Part shown: positions 1 through 5,380 of the stretch, in pieces | Layout of the letters: each line of letters opens with the position of its first letter | How positions within the stretch are numbered: the stretch's first letter is position 1 | Source of the DNA: Candidatus Heimdallarchaeota archaeon AB_125 | GTDB lineage: Archaea > Asgardarchaeota > Heimdallarchaeia > Heimdallarchaeales > Heimdallarchaeaceae | Assembly: GCA_001940755.1 (NCBI GenBank) | Contig: MEHH01000067.1 | Coordinates: 1 to 10,774 of the forward strand | Length of the DNA: 10,774 nucleotides | Reading direction: 5' to 3' | Program-made: the position numbers and the translations under genes | The notes under the pieces: generated by a model | Told to the model about the DNA's origin: nothing | Database searches by the model: none | Seen by the model: only the letters and a program-made list of their open reading frames with translations

Positions 1-857
1 GGAAAGCTCATTAATCTAGCTTGTTCTCTTACTGACAAAGGTCTGTTCTCCAAAGGATGAATAAATCTTGATTTACCCATAATTGTTGGTGCTAGTTCCT
101 TTTCATTCAATTTTGTCCAATTTCGATTTTCTCTAGAAGAACCTTTGAAATATACATCAGCATGTCCTTTTCTAATTCCAATCCCTTCATTTTTTACTTG
201 TTTCGGAAATGGAATTCTAAAATGATTTGGAATGTTATTTGGATAGGAAGGAGAAGGTAAATCAAGTAGAACCTCTTCAACTTTTTTCTTCTTCTGAGGA
301 ACAACGTCTAAATGAACATTTGATATGAACAATCTATTTCTATAACTAGGACAGCCGTATTTTTCACAAGAAATGAAGTTAAAGTGGATCTTATTGTATC
401 CAATTCTTCTAAACTCTTCTTTTATTATTTCCCTTCCATCTGAATCAGCTAACGGAACTACATTTTCAATAACAAAGAATTTTGGTGAAAGATCACCTAC
501 AATTCTCGAAACATGAAAAATTAAAGCTCCTTGTGGATCTTCGTAAAAACGTTCAAAAGGAGTTTTTTTCCTTCTTGGATTTGCAGCTGTAAAGGGTTCA
601 CAAGGAGGAGATGCTAAAACAACATCGATTTCATCACTTGCTTCTTCGAGTATCTCCAAACTATGAATACTACATATATCTCTTTTCCAGACTTCAGAAT
701 TGGGAAAATTTAGCTTATATGTTTGTGCTGCAGAATCATCTATTTCTATAGCTAATCTATCTTCAAAACCTGCCTGAGTAAAACCTAAACTAAAACCTCC
801 TGCTCCTGAGAAAAGATCAATAAACGAGAATTTTCTCTTTTTTGAACCAGAGGTCAT
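1..857 (-). CDS. C5-cytosine-specific DNA methyltransferase, 3' end cut by window edge
   Basis: The protein should transfer a methyl group from S-adenosylmethionine to C5 of cytosine in DNA. The 285 codons present contain the family motifs in order: SAM-binding FIDLFSGAGG near residues 12-21 (motif I), SPPCEPF with catalytic Cys86 (motif IV), ENV at 131-133 (motif VI), YGCPSYRNR at 167-175 (motif VIII) and RPLSVREQARLMSF at 272-285 (motif IX). Motif X should lie beyond the edge, so perhaps 30-50 residues are missing. Only about 95 residues separate motifs VIII and IX, so the target-recognition region is small. The usual PCQ is PCE, and motif VIII lacks its usual Gln. The ATG lies 20 bases from the tRNA-Val 3' end, so the gene may be read through from that tRNA. 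No restriction nuclease is visible beside it, which suggests a solitary methylase. A DNMT2-like tRNA methylase is less likely because the residues around the catalytic Cys differ. Confidence 0.88.
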   Translation of the reverse strand, partial: MTSGSKKRKFSFIDLFSGAGGFSLGFTQAGFEDRLAIEIDDSAAQTYKLNFPNSEVWKRDICSIHSLEILEEASDEIDVVLASPPCEPFTAANPRRKKTPFERFYEDPQGALIFHVSRIVGDLSPKFFVIENVVPLADSDGREIIKEEFRRIGYNKIHFNFISCEKYGCPSYRNRLFISNVHLDVVPQKKKKVEEVLLDLPSPSYPNNIPNHFRIPFPKQVKNEGIGIRKGHADVYFKGSSRENRNWTKLNEKELAPTIMGKSRFIHPLENRPLSVREQARLMSF

Positions 858-877
858 TTTTACAACACATCTAAAAT

Positions 878-956
878 TGGTGGGACAGGCAGGATTTGAA
901 CCTGCGACATCCGCTGTGTGAGAGCGGCATCATAGACCAGGCTAGATCACTATCCC
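878..956 (-). tRNA. tRNA-Val (anticodon CAC), CCA encoded, no intron
   Basis: The minus strand folds into a complete cloverleaf. The acceptor stem is GGGATAG with CTGTCCC (one T-G pair). The anticodon stem is CCGCT/AGCGG around loop CTCACAC, giving anticodon CAC, which reads the valine codon GUG. The T stem is GCAGG/CCTGC with loop TTCAAAT, and the variable region is 5 bases. Discriminator A and an encoded CCA complete the 3' end (878-880). The anticodon loop has 7 bases, so no intron interrupts it. The gene lies between the structured non-coding segment upstream and the methyltransferase start 20 bases downstream. It has its own TATA-like element. Confidence 0.96.
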
Positions 957-980
957 TGATATTTGCTGTTTAACTGTTAA

Positions 981-990
981 TTATTTATTC
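981..990 (-). promoter_or_regulatory. TATA box for tRNA-Val
   Basis: On the minus strand GAATAAATAA lies 25-34 bases before the tRNA 5' end, with the purine-rich AGAAA just upstream as a possible BRE. Spacing fits an archaeal promoter starting at or just before the mature tRNA end. Co-transcription with the upstream non-coding segment is an alternative. Confidence 0.55.
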
Positions 991-999
991 TTTCTGATT

Positions 1000-1262
1000 G
1001 CTTCTTAAAATAAGATATAATGCCCCCGAGGTTAACTCTAAACGTCATTTTAAGGGATTCACCCACATCAGTTAGCTGAGCTCCTCAGGAGCAACTGTTG
1101 TCTACCAGGGTTGACCGTGTTTCATAGTGTAGAATGTCTCACTCTACTCAACAGGAGCCCGTATGGTAGCCTATTGCCTTTTAATTGCACTCTCTTTCCT
1201 AGTCGGTTAATACCATCTCTAGAAAGTCCTCGATAAAGGCAATTGAACATAGTCTCAATATG
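1000..1262 (-). ncRNA. Candidate structured non-coding RNA, family not recognised (bounds approximate)
   Basis: This stretch has no credible reading frame but contains many compatible helices. Read on the minus strand, 1173-1243 form a long hairpin: 9 perfect pairs (1235-1243 with 1173-1181), then 8 pairs with one bulge (1219-1226 with 1194-1202), then a small GGT/ACC apical stem. A second domain is closed by CTACCA/TGGTAG (1102-1107 with 1164-1169) and contains GTTGA/TCAAC (1110-1114 with 1148-1152) and GTAGA/TCTAC (1129-1133 with 1143-1147). A third hairpin is CAGTT/AACTG (1069-1073 with 1093-1097) around GCTCC/GGAGC. A TATA-like element near 1287-1295 would start transcription near 1262, and a T-rich stretch at about 1000-1014 could end it. 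RNase P RNA and SRP RNA were considered. The piece at 1114-1126 and the 3' end faintly recall RNase P conserved regions, but the canonical GAGGAAAGUCC is absent and no SRP domain IV motif is visible. The strand is inferred from the flanking genes and promoter. Confidence 0.5.
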
Positions 1263-1286
1263 TATTGAACTTTTTTGTCTTTTACT

Positions 1287-1306
1287 AAATAAAAACAAGA
1301 AAAATT
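1287..1306 (-). terminator. T-rich tracts after tyrS, overlapping a possible TATA box for the downstream RNA
   Basis: Directly after the tyrS stop the minus strand reads AATTTTTCTTGTTTTTATTT. Runs of T without a hairpin are typical archaeal termination signals. The last part (TTTATTTAG) could also act as a TATA box for the candidate RNA starting near 1262, so the two roles may overlap. Confidence 0.45.
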
Positions 1307-1309
1307 AAG

Positions 1310-2377
1310 TTAAAGAGATTTTACTTCTTCAACTAAATCTTGATGCTTCTCGAAATATTCTCTTGAAGGTTTCAGGATTTCATTCACTATTTTTGCTAAA
1401 CCCATTTTGAGATCTAATGGATGAAGAGAACCTTCCATGTATGCAGTCTTGAATGATTCATAAGAATTGTAGATAAGATCGCCCCCAAACTTTTCATCTC
1501 TTTCAATTCTGAATTCATCAAACATATCAAACACTATGTATTGTACCATTTCAGTGATGGGGTTTCCAACAACTTGTTTTGGGGGGCACTGAGCTTTCTT
1601 GATTTTCCTCACTACGTCTTCTTCACTATCATGGATAAATATGCAAGTTTCAGGTTTAGATTTACTCATTTTAGCATCTATTTGATCCGCAAGATCTGGA
1701 ACAGATTCTGCGTCCATCTTTTTACCTAATCCTTGTAGTCCTGTCAATAGAGGTGTATGAATACAACTTGGTTTTGTTCTTCCAAGTTTTTCAGCTGTAT
1801 CACGAGCTAGCATATGGGCTTTTCTTTGATCCATCCCTCCATATGCTAAGTCTATTTCCATATCATAGATATCAGCTACTTGCATAGCTGGATAATAAAT
1901 AAAACCAGATTCTATCTCACCTTCAGCTTTTCTACCCATCACAGGAAGTGTTCTGAGAACTCTTGTAAGAGTATTTGATTTAGCTACTCTGATAACCTTT
2001 TCCCAGTATGTTATCTTCTCTGCTAGTTCTGAAGCCCAGATATATTTTACATTTGGTCCTTTAGCACCAACTGATTCAAAAGCTTTCTTAAAGTATTCTC
2101 CTGCAAGTTGAATCTTCCCCATATCAGCTCCCAGTTTGTTATTAATCCAACTGTGCCAATCTGCAAGAAATATTATTACTTCAAAACCTGCATTCATTAA
2201 GTCCTTAATCTTATTTCCACAAACAATACCAGTCCCTATATGAACTAATCCAGAAAGTTCATACCCAATGTATGCTCTTGGTTTTTCTTTTTCTTCCAAA
2301 ATCTTTCTGATTTCATCCTCAAGGATAACTTCTTCAGTATTTTTTGTTACTAGTTTTAATCTTTCTTCAATAGACAT
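1310..2377 (-). CDS. tyrS: Tyrosyl-tRNA synthetase, archaeal/eukaryotic type
   Basis: This class I synthetase charges tRNA-Tyr in the cytoplasm. Numbering from the ATG at 2377 (355 residues), the HIGH-type motif is HIGT at 46-49 within SGLVHIGTG, and KMSKS is at 236-240. Tyrosine-pocket residues known from the archaeal enzyme are in place: Tyr37 in AYIGYE, and Tyr162, Gln166 and Asp169 in YYPAMQVADIYD, followed by GGMDQRKAHML. The C-terminal part keeps KFGGDL and LHPLDLK. Residues about 219-235 form an extra segment before KMSKS compared with the short Methanocaldococcus-type enzyme. A GTG six bases upstream (2383) is in frame, but the ribosome site GGTGAG (2388-2383) runs into it and lies six bases before the ATG, so ATG is preferred. 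The gene has its own TATA box and is probably transcribed apart from dnaG. TrpRS is excluded by the Tyr-pocket pattern. Confidence 0.95.
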   Translation of the reverse strand: MSIEERLKLVTKNTEEVILEDEIRKILEEKEKPRAYIGYELSGLVHIGTGIVCGNKIKDLMNAGFEVIIFLADWHSWINNKLGADMGKIQLAGEYFKKAFESVGAKGPNVKYIWASELAEKITYWEKVIRVAKSNTLTRVLRTLPVMGRKAEGEIESGFIYYPAMQVADIYDMEIDLAYGGMDQRKAHMLARDTAEKLGRTKPSCIHTPLLTGLQGLGKKMDAESVPDLADQIDAKMSKSKPETCIFIHDSEEDVVRKIKKAQCPPKQVVGNPITEMVQYIVFDMFDEFRIERDEKFGGDLIYNSYESFKTAYMEGSLHPLDLKMGLAKIVNEILKPSREYFEKHQDLVEEVKSL

Positions 2378-2382
2378 TAGCA

Positions 2383-2388
2383 CTCACC
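2383..2388 (-). promoter_or_regulatory. Ribosome binding site that decides the tyrS start
   Basis: GGTGAG on the minus strand is six bases from the ATG at 2377 (counting from GGTGA) but abuts the in-frame GTG at 2383, so it supports ATG rather than GTG. Confidence 0.65.
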
Positions 2389-2430
2389 AAAACTATTAGG
2401 GGGTTTGTTGAGAATATCTGCTCTAGCGTA

Positions 2431-2445
2431 ACTCTATTTAAAAAA
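2431..2445 (-). promoter_or_regulatory. TATA box for tyrS
   Basis: The minus strand reads TTTTTAAATAGAG, a good archaeal TATA box. Transcription would start about 25 bases downstream, near 2408-2412, leaving a leader of roughly 30-35 bases. This agrees with the Shine-Dalgarno seen before the tyrS ATG. Confidence 0.6.
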
Positions 2446-2527
2446 CTCTTGGTTTGAGTTAAAGATATTCCAAGAACATCAGCTCATCTCTGAGTTAATA
2501 TGTAAATTCATAAATCTTATTTCAAAC

Positions 2528-2540
2528 AATAAAAAAAAGA
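2528..2540 (-). terminator. T-tract terminator of dnaG
   Basis: Eleven bases after the dnaG stop codon the minus strand has eight consecutive T (2538-2531) within CTTTTTTTTATTG. There is no hairpin, as is common for archaeal intrinsic termination. Confidence 0.55.
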
Positions 2541-2548
2541 AGGAAGAA

Positions 2549-4111
2549 TTAAATTTGTTCAAATTCAATTATCTTCAAACCAGTTGGTTTTTTAGAGATT
2601 TCTCCTTTTCTTGCACCAATTACTGTTTTGATTCCCTTACCATTCGAACGATCCAATAGTCTCTGAGTTATAATACCGTCGATAACTAGAGTACTGCCTT
2701 TTTCGATTTTTTCCAAGGAATCAAAAATTTCTGCTGCAGGAGTTCTGAGAATTTCTTTTTCAGCTTCATCAAATACTACTGCTTCAAGTTTTGTTTTCAC
2801 TGCTTTAACTGCATTAGTCAAATATTCGGGAAGCTCAACCTTTCGTATTTCTCTTCTTGGAGGTCGTTGACCTGTTGTAGATCTCGAGTAGGTTCTTGTA
2901 CCAGAATGAGAACTGGGTCGAGAACTAGGTCGAGAACTGGGTCGAGAACTAGGTCGAGAACTTGGACGTGGTCCAGATCTAGAATCAGTTCGAGTACGAG
3001 TTGACGCATGAGATGGTCTCCCTGAGGTTGGTCTTGGGGTTAAAGGTTTTCGAGTAACTTTTTGCTCAATTTCTTTTTTCACTTTATCCTTACTAATTGT
3101 TTCAGTTTTTGTAGGTTTAGGAGGAGTTTTCTTTTTGCTTACAGTCTTTGTTTCTTTCACTTCAACTTTAGGCTTCTTTTCCTCAGCATCCTTTCTGGAT
3201 AATGCAAATTTCTTCAATCTCTTCTTTGAAGGTTTAGATTTATCAAGAAACTCTTTAACTGTGAGATCAGCATCTCTACCGGTTAAGAAAATTGCTTTTT
3301 CTAATGGAACAGCTTCTTTCAAAGCTTGTTTTACTTCCTTTTCTTTGAGATCTTCAACTTCTTTTCCTTTTGGAGCTCGTGCTACAAATTCAACATGTGA
3401 TACTTGTAGTAATTCTTTTAGGATCAAATCTCCACCTCTATCACCATCTAGAAAAGCAGTTACTGTTTTCTTTGCAATTAAGTCAATTAGCTTAGAGGAT
3501 ATACTTGTACCATTAACTGCAACTGTATTATCAATACCATATTTCAGAAGATTGACGACATCTGCTCTACCTTCAACTAGTATTGTTTTCTTCTGTCTTT
3601 TAAATCCAGGACCAGCGGAAAATCCTTCATCACTGATACTAACTACTTGACTTGATTTAGAAGATTTTTTAACTTCCATACTTATTGATGAAGAAAAAGG
3701 ACTTACGTTCTGATCCCATTCCCTCATGATCTCAGAAGCACGATCAACAATTGTTTGGCGTTTGTTGATTCGAACATCTACAATTTCTTCAAGCTTAACA
3801 GCACAACTGCATGGTCCCACTCTATCAACTGTTTCAAGAGTAGCTGCCAAAATTGCAGTTTCCATTCGGGATAAGCTTGATGGGACTATTATTCTCCCAA
3901 AAGTTTTTCCTTTTTTGCTACTAAGTTCAACACTAATTCTTCCTATTCTTCCTGTTTTTTGGAGTTCTCGAATATCGAGATTTTCACTCAAAAGCCCATC
4001 TGTTTGTCCATAAATCCCTCCGATTATGTCCGGCTTTTCAACGACTCCATCAATATCAAAAGATGCTCTTATTTCATACTTTGTTGTTGAAGCATCTGTT
4101 TTTGCACCCAT
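2549..4111 (-). CDS. dnaG: Archaeal DnaG primase-like protein (exosome-associated type)
   Basis: Archaeal DnaG is a TOPRIM protein related to bacterial primase. In studied archaea it is found with the RNA exosome and has some primase activity. The 520 residues show an N-terminal archaeal domain (about 15-130, with SRMETAILAATLETVDRVGPC), a TOPRIM domain about 173-255 with catalytic Glu180 in VEGRADV and Asp222/Asp224 in LDGDRGG, and a conserved C-terminal domain about 424-520 (TLVIDGIITQRLLDRSN, KTVIGARKGEI). Unlike bacterial DnaG it has no zinc finger or helicase-binding domain, as expected. Residues about 290-420 form a basic, disordered-looking linker, first Lys/Glu-rich and then Arg/Pro/Ser-rich with a repeated SRPS unit. 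The length exceeds the usual 400-450, and the linker accounts for this. The start has AGGTGA five bases upstream. It is divergent from the plus-strand genes at 4565 onward. Confidence 0.93.
   Translation of the reverse strand: MGAKTDASTTKYEIRASFDIDGVVEKPDIIGGIYGQTDGLLSENLDIRELQKTGRIGRISVELSSKKGKTFGRIIVPSSLSRMETAILAATLETVDRVGPCSCAVKLEEIVDVRINKRQTIVDRASEIMREWDQNVSPFSSSISMEVKKSSKSSQVVSISDEGFSAGPGFKRQKKTILVEGRADVVNLLKYGIDNTVAVNGTSISSKLIDLIAKKTVTAFLDGDRGGDLILKELLQVSHVEFVARAPKGKEVEDLKEKEVKQALKEAVPLEKAIFLTGRDADLTVKEFLDKSKPSKKRLKKFALSRKDAEEKKPKVEVKETKTVSKKKTPPKPTKTETISKDKVKKEIEQKVTRKPLTPRPTSGRPSHASTRTRTDSRSGPRPSSRPSSRPSSRPSSRPSSHSGTRTYSRSTTGQRPPRREIRKVELPEYLTNAVKAVKTKLEAVVFDEAEKEILRTPAAEIFDSLEKIEKGSTLVIDGIITQRLLDRSNGKGIKTVIGARKGEISKKPTGLKIIEFEQI
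2907..2966 (-). repeat. 12-bp tandem repeat inside dnaG linker (5 units)
   Basis: On the plus strand five 12-bp units run head to tail at 2907-2918, 2919-2930, 2931-2942, 2943-2954 and 2955-2966, close to CGAGAACTAGGT. Inner units alternate between ACTGGGT and ACTAGGT, which points to duplication of a 24-bp pair. The repeat stays in frame and encodes repeated Arg-Pro-Ser-Ser in DnaG (about residues 382-401). Confidence 0.9.
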
Positions 4112-4246
4112 TTAGTTCACCTATTATGTTGCTTTGTTGTATAGTTGCATTAGCTTACAAGAAAAAGATGGATTCTTACTATCCCTTACCCTACTATTGT
4201 TATATCTCAAACTCATTAGGAGTATTTTTCCGACACATGTAATACA

Positions 4247-4254
4247 CTTTATAG
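4247..4254 (-). promoter_or_regulatory. Possible TATA box for dnaG
   Basis: The minus strand reads CTATAAAG within a short palindromic context. It would start transcription near 4225, giving dnaG a leader of about 115 bases. Other weak TATA-like stretches exist (ATATAAC near 4200), so this is one choice among several. Confidence 0.3.
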
Positions 4255-4265
4255 TGACTGTGATT

Positions 4266-4281
4266 TGACTTCTTGAAGTCA
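4266..4281. repeat. 16-bp palindrome, possible operator
   Basis: TGACTTC and GAAGTCA form perfect 7-bp arms around TT. It lies about 12 bp upstream of the possible minus-strand TATA box for dnaG and just before the plus-strand TATA-like TTAATATTTAT (4283-4293). That position suits a regulator site, but no regulator is known here. Confidence 0.4.
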
Positions 4282-4299
4282 GTTAATATTTATGATCGT

Positions 4300-4440
4300 G
4301 ATAGGATGTGTGAGTTTAATCCATCCAAGTTTTCTTGTAACCTTGAACTCACATTAGTATTTCAGGTGTATTTTCTTACCTGTAATTTCTAAATGTTGAA
4401 CTATACATTCTTCAGTTCAAGTAAACATAAAAAAGTTAGA
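4300..4440 (+). ncRNA. Row of three stem-loops, possible small RNA including an H/ACA-like hairpin
   Basis: The 453-base gap 4112-4564 has no plausible gene but holds three consecutive stem-loops. Hairpin 1 pairs 4308-4319 with 4343-4354 (8 perfect Watson-Crick pairs, with A-T and wobble pairs at the ends). It then opens to an internal loop of TCCATC (4320-4325) opposite TAACC (4338-4342), above which CAAG/CTTG closes a TTTT loop. This is the geometry of an H/ACA guide, with an ACA triplet at 4351-4353. Hairpin 2 pairs CAGGT/ACCTG (4363-4367 with 4378-4382). Hairpin 3 pairs TTGAACT/AGTTCAA (4396-4402 with 4414-4420) and is followed by a run of A. A TATA-like element at 4283-4293 would start transcription close to hairpin 1. 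The short upper stem and the 8-bp distance to ACA are poor for a standard archaeal H/ACA RNA, so function and strand are unproven. Confidence 0.3.
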
Positions 4441-4526
4441 AATAAAAGAGTTCCCATAGAACACAACCATATAGTGGATTTCTAGGTTTGATTAATAAGA
4501 AGAAACATGAAGATATTTTGCTTAAG

Positions 4527-4535
4527 TTTAAATAA
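4527..4535 (+). promoter_or_regulatory. TATA box for the membrane coiled-coil gene
   Basis: TTTAAATAA is a near-perfect archaeal TATA box. Transcription would begin near 4558-4560, only a few bases before the ATG at 4565, so the mRNA is nearly leaderless. No Shine-Dalgarno is present. Confidence 0.65.
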
Positions 4536-4564
4536 GTTCAATTGCTGTCATAATATGTAGAAAA

Positions 4565-5011
4565 ATGAGCTTGGGATTGTATATTGGATTAGGAGTCGGA
4601 TTGGGAAGTTTGTTTATAATAATTATTGTTATTTTTGTATTAAGAGGTAAGAAGAAGGAAACAAATCCCTTGATTTCTAGATCTAAAGATGTTATAGTTA
4701 TTATTAATCAGAGAATTTTATCTATGAATTCCAGAATACAGACGTTTGATAGTGAAATCACTAAATTGGTTGCAGCTAAAGAAAAAGAAGATATGTCACT
4801 TTTAGATCAGACTATTGAATTAAGTGACATACCTCAAGAAATTGAAAGCAAGAAGAAGGAAATTAAAGATTACATAGCTGATATCAGAGACCTTGAAGAC
4901 TATAAGAAAGAGATAGAAGAAATAATGTCGAAGAAAGATGAAAACAAATGGGATGAAGTAGAATCACTTCTGGAACAAACAAAAGAAAAAATGAGATATA
5001 GATTTACTTGA
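4565..5011 (+). CDS. Hypothetical membrane-anchored coiled-coil protein
   Basis: I do not recognise this 148-residue protein. Residues 4-26 form one hydrophobic helix (glycine-rich, then a run of Ile/Val/Phe), followed by RGKKK. The positive-inside rule therefore puts the rest in the cytoplasm. From about residue 40 to the end the protein is highly charged and helical with heptad-like spacing (for example SKKKEIKDYIADIRDLEDYKK split over residues 94-115), so a coiled coil is likely. There are no cysteines, no enzyme motif and no signal-peptidase site. The TATA box sits 30 bases upstream and translation appears leaderless. It precedes the L40e gene by 75 bases, but L40e has its own promoter-like element, so they need not form an operon. 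It may be a scaffold or tether for a membrane site, which is only inference from shape. Confidence 0.75.
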   Translation: MSLGLYIGLGVGLGSLFIIIIVIFVLRGKKKETNPLISRSKDVIVIINQRILSMNSRIQTFDSEITKLVAAKEKEDMSLLDQTIELSDIPQEIESKKKEIKDYIADIRDLEDYKKEIEEIMSKKDENKWDEVESLLEQTKEKMRYRFT

Positions 5012-5033
5012 CTAATAACCTATTAATAGAAAT

Positions 5034-5042
5034 GCTTTTATT
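5034..5042 (+). promoter_or_regulatory. TATA-like element for L40e
   Basis: GCTTTTATTCG preceded by GAAAT (BRE-like) lies about 50 bases before the L40e start. Transcription would begin near 5065, leaving a leader of about 20 bases that contains the strong GAGGTGA site. Confidence 0.4.
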
Positions 5043-5073
5043 CGAATGTTAGAGAGCAAAGAACAGAATAATT

Positions 5074-5080
5074 GAGGTGA
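5074..5080 (+). promoter_or_regulatory. Shine-Dalgarno deciding the TTG start of L40e
   Basis: GAGGTGA is followed by six bases and then TTG (5087). The match to the 16S tail is strong and the spacing is right, which fixes this non-ATG start. Confidence 0.8.
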
Positions 5081-5086
5081 GCCTTC

Positions 5087-5245
5087 TTGCCAGTTACAAA
5101 TCCGGAATATAGAGCTATTGCACGATCACATATTATGGAAAAAAAAGTATGCCGCAAGTGTTACGCAACCAATCCTGTTAACGCAACAAAATGCCGTAAA
5201 TGTAGATCAAAAGAGCTCAGAATGAAAAGATCCAATAAAAAATAG
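5087..5245 (+). CDS. rpl40e: Ribosomal protein L40e (eL40), TTG start
   Basis: This is a small zinc-binding protein of the large ribosomal subunit. The 52 residues read (M)PVTNPEYRAIARSHIMEK, then the zinc ribbon KKVCRKCYATNPVNATKCRKC with Cys22, Cys25, Cys36 and Cys39, then a basic tail. This matches archaeal L40e in length and in the PV-xxPE-xxxIA start and C-x2-C-x10-C-x2-C pattern. In eukaryotes the homologue is fused to ubiquitin; here it stands alone. The TTG is chosen because the family begins with Met-Pro-Val and GAGGTGA stands six bases upstream. The first internal ATG would remove the conserved N-terminus. An automated caller limited to long ORFs or ATG starts would miss this gene. 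Confidence 0.95.
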   Translation: MPVTNPEYRAIARSHIMEKKVCRKCYATNPVNATKCRKCRSKELRMKRSNKK

Positions 5246-5332
5246 AACCAACTCAGGCACTCAATTCTAAAAAACTTCATACTGTGTTGACATAAGATTT
5301 AAAAGCAATTTACAATCTTTGTAGATAAGTCA

Positions 5333-5341
5333 AATATAAAA
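5333..5341 (+). promoter_or_regulatory. TATA box for the COG1340-like gene
   Basis: AAATATAAAAG about 40-48 bases before the ATG at 5381 predicts a start near 5362 and a leader of about 20 bases. A second candidate, GATTTAAAAG, lies at 5296-5305. No clear Shine-Dalgarno is seen before the ATG. Confidence 0.5.
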
Positions 5342-5380
5342 GTTGGAAGAAACCTAAATTCCATTTAATGTGATATACTA

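Noticed and set aside
878..956. Intron or pseudogene status for the tRNA
   Set aside because: All stems pair, the anticodon loop is 7 bases, and CCA is encoded.
1000..1262. Firm call of RNase P RNA or SRP RNA for the structured segment
   Set aside because: The universal RNase P 5' element and P4 helix were not found, no SRP domain IV motif is visible, and the 5' and 3' ends do not pair.
2455..2510. C/D-box guide RNA suggested by GATGAGCTGATG on the minus strand
   Set aside because: The C and D type boxes overlap each other and no second pair at proper spacing was found.
2907..2966. CRISPR-like or direct-repeat array
   Set aside because: Units are 12 bp with no spacers and are in frame within a coding gene.
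2818..3009. Alternative minus-strand frame rich in Leu-Asp-Leu-Val repeats
   Set aside because: It is the 12-bp repeat of dnaG read in another frame; repeats keep any frame open.
3135..3650. Plus-strand open frame of 171 codons opposite dnaG
   Set aside because: It lies wholly inside the well-supported dnaG gene, is Ser/Phe/Thr-rich as expected for an antisense shadow, and has no promoter or ribosome site.
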